Shown here one piece after another: positions 36,045-45,251 of a stretch of DNA of 56,678 nt. This DNA comes from an uncultured Flavobacteriales bacterium (lineage in GTDB: Bacteria; Bacteroidota; Bacteroidia; Flavobacteriales_E; Vicingaceae): the NCBI GenBank assembly GCA_913048175.1, contig CAJWVX010000003.1, positions 1-56,678 of the forward strand. The letters run 5' to 3'. The notes under the pieces are model-generated. The model made no database searches, was not told where the DNA came from, and saw only the letters and a program-made list of their open reading frames with translations. Position 1 is the stretch's first letter; the number at the start of each line of letters is the position of its first letter. The position numbers were made by a program, and so were the translations under genes.

Positions 36045-38675
36045 TTACCCACATTTCGAATGGCCACAACTTTTACAATTTAAGCAGCCTTCTTCATAAA
36101 CTAAAGAAGCTTCGCTACAGCTTGGACAAACATTTTCAGATGGTTTTGCTCCATCAGGAATAAAACGCTTTAATGACCGTGCCACACCTTTTTTCCAAGT
36201 ATTTAAAGTCTCATCGCTTAAATGTAAGTTATTTACCATATCCACGACAAACGTTAATGGCATACCATGTCGTAATACTCCAGAAATTAATTTTGCGTAG
36301 TTCCAGTATTCCTTATTAAAGGTTCTAGATAATCCTTCGATAGTTGTTTTGTAACCATGACTATCTTCATACTGGAAATCGTAACGCGTTTTACCATCAT
36401 CAGAATCACTTTTAATTACCCATCCCTTTTCTACATGAGATAAGATTGCAAAAGATTCTTCTGCTCCTCCAGTAAATATTTCATAAGGACGCCCATCTAA
36501 TAAACCGATAACTGCAATCCATTTTTCACTTTCATTGTTAAACTTTACAATTTCAGCCTCTAATTTTACTGGTCTTTTTGGAGCTTGAGTTTCTAAAAAC
36601 GCATTGATTACCTTATCTTTTTCTTCTTCTTTCTTTTCATCATCAGAAATTAAGACTCCACTTCTTGACCCATCTCTATATACTGTAATCCCTTTACACC
36701 CCTCTTCCCATCCAGCTTGGTAAATTTTACTTACCATCTCTTCTGTACAATCATTAGGAACATTAACTGTTACACTAATTGAGTGATCTATCCATTTTTG
36801 AACAGAACCTTGCAATCTTACTTTCTCTACCCAATCAACATCGTTTGCAGTTGCTCCGTGATAAGGTGATTTTGCAACTACACCTTGTAACTCTTCTGAA
36901 GACATTGCTTCAACTTCATCCTTATCAAAACCATTCACCTCTAGCCAAGTCACAAATTTGTGATGGAAAACATGGTACTCTTCCCAAGAATCTCCAACTT
37001 CATCAACAAAATCGACTCTTGATTGCTTATCGTTAGGATTAATTTTTCTTCTTCTTTTGTAAGAAACCATAAATACTGGCTCTATTCCTGAAGAAGTTTG
37101 TGTCATTAAACTTGTTGTTCCTGTTGGAGCAATAGTTAACAATGCAATGTTTCTTCTGCCGTATTTAACCATATCATCATAAAGAGCAGGATCAGCGGCC
37201 TTAATACGGTTTATCATTGGGTTTTTCTCTTCACGCATTGCATCATAAACAGGAAAAGCACCTCTATCTCTAGCCATATCTACCGAAGAACGGTAGGCAG
37301 CTAAAGCTAACTTTTTATGTATATCTGTAGAGAAGGTCGTTGCTTCAGGTGTTCCATATTGGTAGTTTAATGCTGCCAACATATCACCTTCTGCTGTAAT
37401 TCCCACTCCAGTTCTTCTTCCTTCAATAGCTTTGGTTTTAATCTTTTTCCAAAGACTCAATTCAGTTCTTTTAACTTCTTCTGTTTCTGGATCTGATTCG
37501 ATTTTTCCAATAATCGTATTTATTTTTTCCATTTCTAAATCAACAATATCATCCATGATACGTTGAGCCATTCCTACATGATTATTAAACTTTTCATAAT
37601 TAAATGTAGCTCCTTCAGTAAAAGGATTTTCTACGTAACTATATAAGTTAACTGCCAACAATCTACAGCTATCATAAGGACATAATGGAATCTCACCACA
37701 TGGATTTGTAGAAACAGTTCTAAAACCTAAATCTGAATAACAATCAGGAATTGATTCATCAATTATTGTATCCCAAAACAAAATCCCTGGTTCAGCAGAT
37801 TTCCATGCGTTATGAATAATCTTATCCCATAATCTTTTGGCATTTACTGTATTTGTAAATTGAGGAGTTTCTGAACTTACTGGATATTGCTGCTTGTAAT
37901 CTGCACCAGATTTTACAGCCTTCATAAACTCATGGTCGATTCTTACAGAAACATTAGCCCCCGTAACTTTAGTTCCATCCATTTTAGCGTCTATAAAATG
38001 TTCTGCATCTGGATGTTTAATAGAAGTTGATAACATTAATGCTCCCCTTCTTCCATCTTGAGCAACTTCTCTAGTTGAATTAGAATATCGCTCCATAAAA
38101 GGTACAACTCCAGTAGAAGTTAATGCACTGTTTTTAACAGCACTTCCTCTAGGTCTTATGTGTGATAAATCGTGACCAACGCCACCTCTCCTTTTCATTA
38201 ATTGAACCTGCTCCTCATCAATTTTCATAACTCCACCGTAAGAGTCAGAATTCCCATCATTACCAATTACGAAACAATTAGATAAAGAACCTATTTGATG
38301 ATCGTTACCAATACCCGTCATTGGTCCTCCTTGTGGAACAATATATTTAAACCCCTTTAATACATCGTAAATTTCTTCTTCAGAATATGGATTGTCATAC
38401 TTGCTTTCTACGCGAGCTATTTCTTTTGCCAAACGATTGTGCATTTGATCAGGATTACTTTCAAAAATATTCCCTTGAGAATCTTTTAAGGCATATTTAT
38501 TAATCCAGACATTAGCAGCAAGTTCATCACCACTAAAATACTTTGTCGCTTCAACTAAAGCTTCATCAAAAGAGTATGTTTTTTTCACAGATTCGTCATT
38601 TTTTTGAGTTACCTCAGTTAAATTCTCTTGATTTTGATCTACAGCTTTAACTGTTTTATTTAATGTTTTCTCCAT
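36045..38675 (-). CDS. nrdJ: Ribonucleoside-diphosphate reductase, class II (adenosylcobalamin-dependent)
   Basis: 876 aa. Makes deoxyribonucleotides without oxygen or a partner radical subunit. Visible features: GSLSNCFVIGN (first cysteine of the redox pair), the glycine-rich MKRRGGVGHDLSHIRPRG segment, the STNPCGEIPLCPYDSCRL active-site loop (thiyl radical cysteine) and IAPTGTTSLMTQTSSGIEPV. After about residue 700 comes an extra domain, then a C-terminal zinc-ribbon-like CPSCSEASLVYEEGCLNCKS with a final CGHSKCG that probably re-reduces the active site. No nrdA/nrdB genes are in the window. The cell needs vitamin B12 from synthesis or uptake, and no cobalamin riboswitch is visible upstream. 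Confidence 0.93.
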   Translation of the reverse strand: MEKTLNKTVKAVDQNQENLTEVTQKNDESVKKTYSFDEALVEATKYFSGDELAANVWINKYALKDSQGNIFESNPDQMHNRLAKEIARVESKYDNPYSEEEIYDVLKGFKYIVPQGGPMTGIGNDHQIGSLSNCFVIGNDGNSDSYGGVMKIDEEQVQLMKRRGGVGHDLSHIRPRGSAVKNSALTSTGVVPFMERYSNSTREVAQDGRRGALMLSTSIKHPDAEHFIDAKMDGTKVTGANVSVRIDHEFMKAVKSGADYKQQYPVSSETPQFTNTVNAKRLWDKIIHNAWKSAEPGILFWDTIIDESIPDCYSDLGFRTVSTNPCGEIPLCPYDSCRLLAVNLYSYVENPFTEGATFNYEKFNNHVGMAQRIMDDIVDLEMEKINTIIGKIESDPETEEVKRTELSLWKKIKTKAIEGRRTGVGITAEGDMLAALNYQYGTPEATTFSTDIHKKLALAAYRSSVDMARDRGAFPVYDAMREEKNPMINRIKAADPALYDDMVKYGRRNIALLTIAPTGTTSLMTQTSSGIEPVFMVSYKRRRKINPNDKQSRVDFVDEVGDSWEEYHVFHHKFVTWLEVNGFDKDEVEAMSSEELQGVVAKSPYHGATANDVDWVEKVRLQGSVQKWIDHSISVTVNVPNDCTEEMVSKIYQAGWEEGCKGITVYRDGSRSGVLISDDEKKEEEKDKVINAFLETQAPKRPVKLEAEIVKFNNESEKWIAVIGLLDGRPYEIFTGGAEESFAILSHVEKGWVIKSDSDDGKTRYDFQYEDSHGYKTTIEGLSRTFNKEYWNYAKLISGVLRHGMPLTFVVDMVNNLHLSDETLNTWKKGVARSLKRFIPDGAKPSENVCPSCSEASLVYEEGCLNCKSCGHSKCG

Positions 38676-39127
38676 TTCTGAAAGGGTTTAATCGGTTATT
38701 TAAAAATAGAACTCTATTACTAAAATTCATAGTACAATTATAGAGCGAATGGCCGTTTATTTGACAATTTTCGCCCACTATATTTTTCAACAGGTTTTAC
38801 AATGCAAGATAATTTGAAACACAAGGGTTTGCATCTTTTTTAACGAATGTTATTAACAAGCCTCTCTTAATTTAAAAAAAATAAGTAAAATGAGTCTTTC
38901 CACCTAATTTTGTGAAAAAAAATAATTACTCATCACTTTAAAACAGTTGATAAATAGATCTTAAAATAAGTTAGACTTCTACCGACTCTCTGAATTCAAC
39001 AAGCAAGAGAATCATCTTAGGCTATACAACTCAAGTTTAGATCGCTTAATACATATTAAGTGTAAGATAAAATGAGTGAAAAAACCTAGTTTCTCTAAAA
39101 CATATCAATCCTTATTTCTATTTTCAA
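38676..39127. other. Intergenic region upstream of nrdJ
   Basis: 452 bases between the nrdJ start and the stop of the split M16 peptidase. It must hold the nrdJ promoter. ACTATATTTTT near 38777 weakly resembles half of an NrdR box, but a paired, well-spaced second box is not evident. No gene, RNA gene or cobalamin riboswitch core is seen. Confidence 0.3.
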
Positions 39128-40111
39128 TTAGAATTTAATCACCTCTTTTAGTTGAATAATTTCCACCTCTCCAAACTGTTTTAATTGATCCTGATCCATT
39201 TTACTTTTATCCCCATAAATGGTTATTACCCTTGGCTTTCCTTTTATAGAACTTTCGTAAAACTTAACTATTTGATCCATAGTTAAATTCTCGTATTGTT
39301 GGTAGGCATCAATATTAGGATCCTGTTTAAATCCCTGATTTTGATAATATGAAATATGCTCATCAAGTTTTTTAAAATTAGGGTAGCTACTTACTGTACT
39401 TAATTTTAAGCTTTTTTGTAAAGAATTTATTCTTTCAGGTTTCTGAGGCATATTATTCATTAAGCTATCCAATACTGTTATAGCTTTAATTGTTTTATCT
39501 GCCTGACAACCAATGTAACCATAAAAAAATGCGTTAGATTTTACAGGAAAAATGTATCCTCCTCCTGTAGAATAAGCCAATGAACGATACTCTCTTATTT
39601 CTTGAGTGATTATTCCACTAAACCCGCCAGCAAAATAACTGTTAAATGCTTTGAGTTTTGCATACTCAGAGAAGTCACGTTTATCATCTGGAATATAAAA
39701 GTAAACCTGACTTTGAATTGCCTTTTTATCATGAACTATAATTACTTTGTTTTTAGATAAAGGCGCTCTTTCTCTTTCTAAATAAGGCTCTTCTTTATCA
39801 TTACTAAACAGATCAACTTCTTTTTCTAAGGCACTTTTAATATCATTAAGTGAAACATTTCCAACATAAGAAATTTCTGTTTTATAGTATTCAACAACAG
39901 TTTTATAAATTGCGATTAATTCAGAAGGACTCATCTTGTTAATTTCCTTCTGAGAAAACCTTAATAAAAATTTAGATTGACTTTTACATTGGGCATAACT
40001 GAGAAGTGCACGCCCCATTAAAGATCTGTCTCGCTTCTCTCGCTTCCGGTCTAGTTTTACCGTTTTCAACATTAAAGCAAAGCCTTTTTCATCCTCTTTA
40101 GGCTCTTTCAA
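39128..40111 (-). CDS. M16 peptidase, C-terminal part (separated by a probable frameshift)
   Basis: 327 aa beginning at a TTG that overlaps the stop of the upstream part (TTGA). It corresponds to the last M16 domain: RSLMGRALLSYAQCKSQSKF, MSPSELIAIYKTVVEYY, AFNSYFAGGFSGIITQEIRE with the conserved R-EYRSLAYS substrate-binding segment, and a C-terminal helix pair. Its first residues (KEPKEDEKGFAL) continue the helix that ends abruptly in the preceding frame. It has no signal peptide, so on its own it could not reach the envelope. Best read as the 3' end of a single broken or misassembled gene; independent coupled translation is possible but less likely. Confidence 0.65.
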   Translation of the reverse strand: MKEPKEDEKGFALMLKTVKLDRKREKRDRSLMGRALLSYAQCKSQSKFLLRFSQKEINKMSPSELIAIYKTVVEYYKTEISYVGNVSLNDIKSALEKEVDLFSNDKEEPYLERERAPLSKNKVIIVHDKKAIQSQVYFYIPDDKRDFSEYAKLKAFNSYFAGGFSGIITQEIREYRSLAYSTGGGYIFPVKSNAFFYGYIGCQADKTIKAITVLDSLMNNMPQKPERINSLQKSLKLSTVSSYPNFKKLDEHISYYQNQGFKQDPNIDAYQQYENLTMDQIVKFYESSIKGKPRVITIYGDKSKMDQDQLKQFGEVEIIQLKEVIKF

Positions 40112-42024
40112 TAATAATTAATTAATGCTATTGCAGATTTCAAGTTAACATCACTACCGTTTACAGTTAGAGTAATATAGTTCTCATTACAAGAAAATAA
40201 ATAACTACACCCAATATTGCTAAATGCTTTCTTTAATTCTGAATATGAATATTTTCCTGCGCCTGAATAATTCATTAAATCAACAGCAACTTTTAGATTT
40301 TCATTATTTAATTGACCCTTTTTAAACTTTACTGTTAAGTAAAACAAGTCATTTACTGGGTTAGTCGTTTTTATTAAAGAGTGACTTTTATAAATAGTTG
40401 TTTTCTCCACATCATTCTCAAAATCTAAAAACTTAGGTTGAAACGATTGCGATGGAATATTCTTGAAGCTTTTCGCATAAATTGAACTGTCTTTTTGAGT
40501 TCTTGAAACAGCTTTAAATGGCGGCTTGTCTAATTTTACTTTTTTAGGAAACCCTGTTCTCGATATTATTTTAGACCTTTGCTTACCAAAATATTTTTGA
40601 GCTACTCGAACAATATCCTCCTTGGTTACTTCATTTATTTTCTTAGGATAATCCATATAATCTTTCCAAGGTATTCCTTGACTAAACGCTGTTCCGATTG
40701 CAACACCTCTACCATCCAATTGCTCCATCTCTTGCTGAAACTGTTTACTCAACTCAAATTTAGAGGTATTAAATAAATCAGAAGAAAAGTCTCCCACTTT
40801 GAGCTTATTAAATACTGCCTCAATTTTTTTATCCGTATTCCTTATCGATTGGATAAATGGCTTAGGAATAGCAATAACGGAAAAAGATCCTGTGTGATTA
40901 TATTTTTGTGGTATTCCGAAAACAAACATAACCTCATTATTTTCAGACAGCTGATCCATTAAACCTGTTTCTGAATCATTTGTAATCATATTTTCACACG
41001 CATCTAAAGCAACTCTATCTGTATGATTATGAGGAACAGTTTGCCACTCTAAAATTTCTATTTTAATTGGCGTTATTCTTATTTTCTTAACCAAACCTTC
41101 AGCCAAAGGTTCTAATTCTGGCAATTGCAAAATGGGAGCTTCTCTACCCGACAAGGCTTTAAATTTTTCAGCAATAAGCGGCAACACTTCTTTACGATTA
41201 AAGTTACCTGTAAGAATTAATGCCATATTTTTGGCTACGTAATGTTTTTCATAAAAGGCTTTCATTTTTATTAATGAGGGCTTTTTTAGATGCTCAACAG
41301 TTCCTAAACCCCCCCATTTACCATAAGGAAGGTTGGGAAAGTTCGCTTTATTCATCTCTTCAAATATTCGATTTTCCATCCCGTCCATTGCTCTATTTTT
41401 CTCTTCATAAACCACTTCTAGTTCTGATTGGAAAGATCTAAAAACTGGATTTTCAAATCTTGTAGCATAAAGATCTAGCCATTTTTCTATCTCGTGAGTA
41501 GGAAAGGAATTATGATAAAAAGTCATATCATAAGACGTAAATGCATTAATATTTGTTCCTCCAATACTTTTTAATAATTTATCAAATTCATTTGGCAAAC
41601 CATATTTAGCAGATTTTACAGCTAATTCATTTATCTGTTTTTGAATTTTAAATTGTTTATCTCTATCTAACTCTAAAGCCAATTGTTCATACAAATAACT
41701 TATAGAATCTAACAATGGCTTTTCTTCGTAATAATTTGATGTCCCTAATTTTGTTGTTCCTTTAAAAAGTAAATGCTCTAAATAATGTGCCATACCTGTA
41801 GCGTCTTCAGATTCGTTAACAGCTCCGGCCTTTACCATTACAGCTCCAAACATTTTTGTTGCAGTAGGATCTTCGTTTAAAAAAATGGTTAACCCATTTT
41901 CTAATTTATGAGAGCTTACGTTTAGCACGCTTTGTTTTTGTGCCAACAAATATTGACTCACTACGATTAACAGGATTAAAAAAGAGCTTTTTAAATTTAT
42001 ATAATTTATTTTTTTGATAAACAT
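40108..42024 (-). CDS. M16 zinc peptidase (insulinase/pitrilysin family), N-terminal part
   Basis: 638 aa. Signal peptide (FLILLIVVSQYLLAQ), then the catalytic M16 domain with the inverted zinc motif HYLEH at residues 80-84 and the downstream glutamate in VVYEEKNRAMDGMENRIFEE, so the active site is intact. Two further M16 domains follow, and the fourth begins (VDLMNYSGAGKYSYSELKKA) but is cut off after IALINYY by TGA. With the next frame the total is about 965 residues, the normal size of periplasmic four-domain M16 peptidases. One extra base in the AT-rich run ATTATTATTG would rejoin the frames as INYYLKEPKED. Confidence 0.8.
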   Translation of the reverse strand: MFIKKINYINLKSSFLILLIVVSQYLLAQKQSVLNVSSHKLENGLTIFLNEDPTATKMFGAVMVKAGAVNESEDATGMAHYLEHLLFKGTTKLGTSNYYEEKPLLDSISYLYEQLALELDRDKQFKIQKQINELAVKSAKYGLPNEFDKLLKSIGGTNINAFTSYDMTFYHNSFPTHEIEKWLDLYATRFENPVFRSFQSELEVVYEEKNRAMDGMENRIFEEMNKANFPNLPYGKWGGLGTVEHLKKPSLIKMKAFYEKHYVAKNMALILTGNFNRKEVLPLIAEKFKALSGREAPILQLPELEPLAEGLVKKIRITPIKIEILEWQTVPHNHTDRVALDACENMITNDSETGLMDQLSENNEVMFVFGIPQKYNHTGSFSVIAIPKPFIQSIRNTDKKIEAVFNKLKVGDFSSDLFNTSKFELSKQFQQEMEQLDGRGVAIGTAFSQGIPWKDYMDYPKKINEVTKEDIVRVAQKYFGKQRSKIISRTGFPKKVKLDKPPFKAVSRTQKDSSIYAKSFKNIPSQSFQPKFLDFENDVEKTTIYKSHSLIKTTNPVNDLFYLTVKFKKGQLNNENLKVAVDLMNYSGAGKYSYSELKKAFSNIGCSYLFSCNENYITLTVNGSDVNLKSAIALINYY

Positions 42025-42161
42025 AATTATTTTACGATTCTATTTAACGTTAAAAAAGTATAAATATTGAGCCTCTAATTTTGTTTGCATTTTACTGCAT
42101 TTGGTCGGTAACATTTTAAAGAAGTTAGCTAATTAGCCTCAAGTATTTTTTTGAAAAAGTA

Positions 42162-42240
42162 AGGCGTTAGGGATGAAAATGACATCCTTTTGTTTTTTTA
42201 CAAAAGATACAATGACCAGCCCGTTAAAACGCCCAAATAA
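42162..42240 (-). repeat. Intact Bacteroidota-type intergenic repeat with hairpins
   Basis: Read on the minus strand it runs TTATTTGGGCGTTTTAACGG through CTGGTCATTGTATCTTTTGT to a final CATCCCTAACGCCTT. ATCTTTTGT and ACAAAAGGAT form a stem around an A-run, and GGATG/CATCC a second one. I recognise this GGGCGTT...ATCTTTTGT...CCCTAACGC layout as a repeat scattered between genes of many Bacteroidota. A truncated copy is at 22290-22328. Confidence 0.6.
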
Positions 42241-42279
42241 TTCTTATAAAATTATCGGTATAAATTTCTTGCTTTTTAG

Positions 42280-42287
42280 TAAATTTG
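42280..42287 (+). promoter_or_regulatory. Predicted -7 element of the hem operon promoter
   Basis: TAAATTTG is an exact TAnnTTTG match, ending 18 bases before the ATG at 42306. It overlaps the alternative in-frame TTG at 42285, which therefore cannot be the start. No clear upstream element at the usual distance. Confidence 0.45.
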
Positions 42288-42305
42288 CTAACGTTAAAAG
42301 CAGGT

Positions 42306-44492
42306 ATGGATAAAGTAGTAGGAGTTGAATTAAGTCATAGGTTTGCACCCATAGCGGTTAGAGAGAGGTTAGCTTTAAACAATGAGCAAACCATTGCGGC
42401 TTTGCAAGAATTAAAAAAAAGTTACGAGGAGGTTTTCATTATTTCGACTTGCAACAGATTATCTATTTATGCTTATGGAAAAAGCCATAACGAAATTTTA
42501 GATTATTTTGACAAGTTCGGAAATTACCGACAATACTTATCAATATTACCTGACAGTGAAATTGCTATTCGGAATTTATTTTCTACAGCTGCGGGATTAG
42601 AATCTCAAGCAATTGGTGAGCATCAAATTACAGGACAAATTAGAGCCGGATTAGATTTAGGTAGAGAATATAAAACAATTGGTCCTATTTTAGATGAATT
42701 AATTAGACAGAGTTTACACACTGGAAAACGGGTTAGGCTAGAAACAAATATTGGGAAATTTTCTGCATCATTGGCAACAGTTGGTTTCGAATTAATTACG
42801 AAGCACGATTACGAAATGTCTGAAACCACCTTTTTGGTTATTGGTACTGGAAACATGGCCAATTTAGTAACTACCGTTTTAGATAGAACAAAAATTAAAA
42901 AACTATATGTTGCCAGTCACGATATAACTCGTGCTAAAGAAATGGCTAAAGAATGGGATGGCGAAGCTGTTGACATGGAAAACATGCACACTGCATTATC
43001 CGAAGCGAATGTTATTATTGGAGGAACGCAAGGCGAGATAAACTTACTGCATGAAGAAACAATGGCAGAAAGTAAATGTCCTAGAGCAAATTTTGCTCTA
43101 CAAGCGGGAGGGCATAAATTGTTTATTGATTTTGGTGTTCCAAGAAACTTTAATCCTTCCTTAAAAAATGACCTCAATATTTCTCTATATGATTTAGATG
43201 ACATTAAGAAGATTACCTACAATGGTTTGCTAAAAAGGTATGATGAAATTCCGCTGGCCAGAAAGCTGGTTAATGAGGAATTGGATTGGTACATGATTTG
43301 GTTAAGAAACAGAAAGGTAGCTCCGGTTATTGAAGCTTACTGGAACAACATGGAAAACATTAAAGAAGAGGAACTTAAATGGCTTCTTCCCAAAATGGGC
43401 GATATTGACGAAAAAACGAAAGAATTATTAAGTCGATTTACGCATCGCTTATTGAGAAAAATATCCAATCCAACTATTGATGGGATTAAAAACATAGCTC
43501 AAAACATACACGAACAAGACAACCCTATTAATACTGCTAAAAAGATTTTAGACATTGAAGGTGTTGATGTATTTGTTCCTAAGAAAAAGATTATTGTTGG
43601 AACACGAGGAAGTAAGTTAGCATTAACTCAAACCAATTGGATTATTGACCAGTTAAAAAAGGTTCAGCCAGATTACGAATTTGAAACAAAGATAATTAGA
43701 ACTTCTGGTGATGAAGGAAATATTGATGTAGTTGGAGCATTTACTTCTGCCCTGCAGAGATCTATGTTAGCTGGAGAAATTGATATTGCAATACATAGCT
43801 ACAAAGATATACCGACTGAAGAAGTTGTTGGATTAAGAGTTCTACCAGTTACCCCAAGAAGAGATGTCAGAGATGTCTTAATTTCTAAAGAAGGTAAAAC
43901 TTTAGCTGAATTACCTAAAGGAGCAGTTATTGGAACTGGAAGTTTAAGAAGAAGTTCTCAATTAATGCAAATTAGACCAGATTTAGAATATAAATTTATA
44001 CAAGGAAACGTTGAAGGCCGAATTCGCAAAATGGAAACCGAAGGTTATGATGCTATTATTTTAGCCGCAACTGGTTTAGAAAAAATGAATATGCTTGATG
44101 TTGCAACAGAAATTTTTGAAACGGATGTAATGCTTCCAGCAGTTGGACAGGCAATATTAGGGATTGAATTAATTGACCAAGCAGGAGACATTTTGGAATT
44201 GGTTAAAAAATTAAAACACGAACCAACCAAAAATGCTGCAGATGCAGAAAGAGCTTTTTTAATTGCTTTGGGTGGTGGTTGTAATATGCCAATTGCAGCC
44301 TATGCTCAGGCCACAGAAACTGAAATATCTATTGAAGGTGTTTACGCATCTGAAGATGGCAAACATTTTGAAAGAGCAACAATATCGGGAAGTATTGAAA
44401 ACAAAAAGACATTAGCAAGAACTTTAGCTACACAGCTAAAAGAAAAAATAGAAAGTAAAAGAAAAGTAGTTTTAATTGATGCAACTACTTAA
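42306..44492 (+). CDS. hemA-hemC: Fused glutamyl-tRNA reductase / hydroxymethylbilane synthase (HemA-HemC)
   Basis: 728 aa from the ATG at 42306. Residues 1-410 are a complete glutamyl-tRNA reductase: VELSHRFAPIAVRERLAL, catalytic cysteine C49 in FIISTCNRLSIYAYG, the AAGLESQAIGEHQITGQIR segment, the NADPH fold VIGTGNMANLV near 178, and the helical dimerisation domain (FTHRLLRKISNPTIDGIKNI). After a linker (NPINTAKKILDIEGVDVFVP) residues 425-728 are a complete hydroxymethylbilane synthase: KIIVGTRGSKLALTQTNWI, IHSYKDIPTE, GTGSLRRSSQLMQIRPDLEY, GNVEGRIRKMETEGYDAIIL and the cofactor cysteine C659 in LGGGCNMPIAAYA. No start codon or stop separates the halves. The enzymes act at the first and the later tetrapyrrole-forming steps. 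hemD follows with a 14-base overlap. Confidence 0.93.
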   Translation: MDKVVGVELSHRFAPIAVRERLALNNEQTIAALQELKKSYEEVFIISTCNRLSIYAYGKSHNEILDYFDKFGNYRQYLSILPDSEIAIRNLFSTAAGLESQAIGEHQITGQIRAGLDLGREYKTIGPILDELIRQSLHTGKRVRLETNIGKFSASLATVGFELITKHDYEMSETTFLVIGTGNMANLVTTVLDRTKIKKLYVASHDITRAKEMAKEWDGEAVDMENMHTALSEANVIIGGTQGEINLLHEETMAESKCPRANFALQAGGHKLFIDFGVPRNFNPSLKNDLNISLYDLDDIKKITYNGLLKRYDEIPLARKLVNEELDWYMIWLRNRKVAPVIEAYWNNMENIKEEELKWLLPKMGDIDEKTKELLSRFTHRLLRKISNPTIDGIKNIAQNIHEQDNPINTAKKILDIEGVDVFVPKKKIIVGTRGSKLALTQTNWIIDQLKKVQPDYEFETKIIRTSGDEGNIDVVGAFTSALQRSMLAGEIDIAIHSYKDIPTEEVVGLRVLPVTPRRDVRDVLISKEGKTLAELPKGAVIGTGSLRRSSQLMQIRPDLEYKFIQGNVEGRIRKMETEGYDAIILAATGLEKMNMLDVATEIFETDVMLPAVGQAILGIELIDQAGDILELVKKLKHEPTKNAADAERAFLIALGGGCNMPIAAYAQATETEISIEGVYASEDGKHFERATISGSIENKKTLARTLATQLKEKIESKRKVVLIDATT

Positions 44493-45198
44493 CCAAAAAA
44501 CTGTGTTAATTACTCGTTCTGCTGATCAGACAGCAGAATTTATAATTCAGTTACAAAATTTAGGTGCTCAAACGATTTCTTTACCTCTTATAAAAAACTC
44601 CCCTATAAATGAGCAAGAATTAAAAAAAATCTTTAATTCTGAAAAATATGATTGGCTTATTTTTTCAAGTACAAATGCTGTAAAATTCTTTTTTGACTGC
44701 ATAAATTTAAATAGCATAAATTCTAAAATTGCAGTTGTTGGCGAAAAAACTAAAAAAGCAATAGAAAATCTGGGACTAATAGTAGATTTTATTCCAACTC
44801 AATTTACGGCTAAAATGCTAGCCAAAGAACTTCCTATCTCACTAAATGATAGCATTCTGATACCAAGATCTAATTTAGCTAAAAATGATATTGTTACAGT
44901 TTTAGAAAGCCGAAACTGTAATGTTAAAACGTTTTCTATTTATAAAAACAGCTCAATTCATTACTCAAAAAACGAACGGGACAGTATCTTTAATCAAAAA
45001 ATTGATTACATCACATTTACAAGTGGCTCTACGGTCAAATCTTTTGTAGAATTAGGATTTAGACCAAACAATGAAAAAATCATCTGTATTGGTCCTGAAA
45101 CAGCTAAAATTGCAGAAGAAAACAGTCTTGTTGTTTCAGCAATTGCAAATCCTCATACAATTGAAGGAATGATTGAGGCAATAAAATCTTTAGATTAA
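44479..45198 (+). CDS. hemD: Uroporphyrinogen-III synthase
   Basis: 239 aa from the ATG at 44479, overlapping the end of the hemA-hemC fusion by 14 bases; a TTG one codon earlier is less likely. Closes and rearranges hydroxymethylbilane to uroporphyrinogen III. The family is poorly conserved, but the pattern fits: KTVLITRSADQTAEFI at the N terminus, YDWLIFSSTNAVKFFF, IAVVGEKTKKAIENLG, DSILIPRSNLAKND, IDYITFTSGSTVKSF, IICIGPETAKIAEEN and the terminal HTIEGMIEAI helix. Its position directly behind HemC, whose unstable product it uses, supports the call. Confidence 0.9.
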   Translation: MQLLNQKTVLITRSADQTAEFIIQLQNLGAQTISLPLIKNSPINEQELKKIFNSEKYDWLIFSSTNAVKFFFDCINLNSINSKIAVVGEKTKKAIENLGLIVDFIPTQFTAKMLAKELPISLNDSILIPRSNLAKNDIVTVLESRNCNVKTFSIYKNSSIHYSKNERDSIFNQKIDYITFTSGSTVKSFVELGFRPNNEKIICIGPETAKIAEENSLVVSAIANPHTIEGMIEAIKSLD

Positions 45199-45236
45199 AA
45201 AAGTCCCTCACTAAATAAAGTAAGGGACTTTTTTCT
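45199..45236. terminator. Bidirectional terminator between hemD and the PfkB kinase
   Basis: AAGTCCCT (45201-45208) and AGGGACTT (45223-45230) with A-run before and T-run after; genes converge here. Confidence 0.8.
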
Positions 45237-45251
45237 TAATAAATAAACTTA

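Noticed and set aside
38676-39127. Cobalamin riboswitch upstream of nrdJ
   Set aside because: No B12-box-like core could be found by eye on either strand.
40100-40125. Programmed -1 frameshift as explanation of the split M16 gene
   Set aside because: No X-XXY-YYZ heptamer in frame, and re-pairing of the P-site codon would be poor; mutation or sequencing error is simpler.
42917-43204. 95-codon minus-strand ORF opposite hemA
   Set aside because: Antisense to conserved glutamyl-tRNA reductase sequence; no recognisable motifs.
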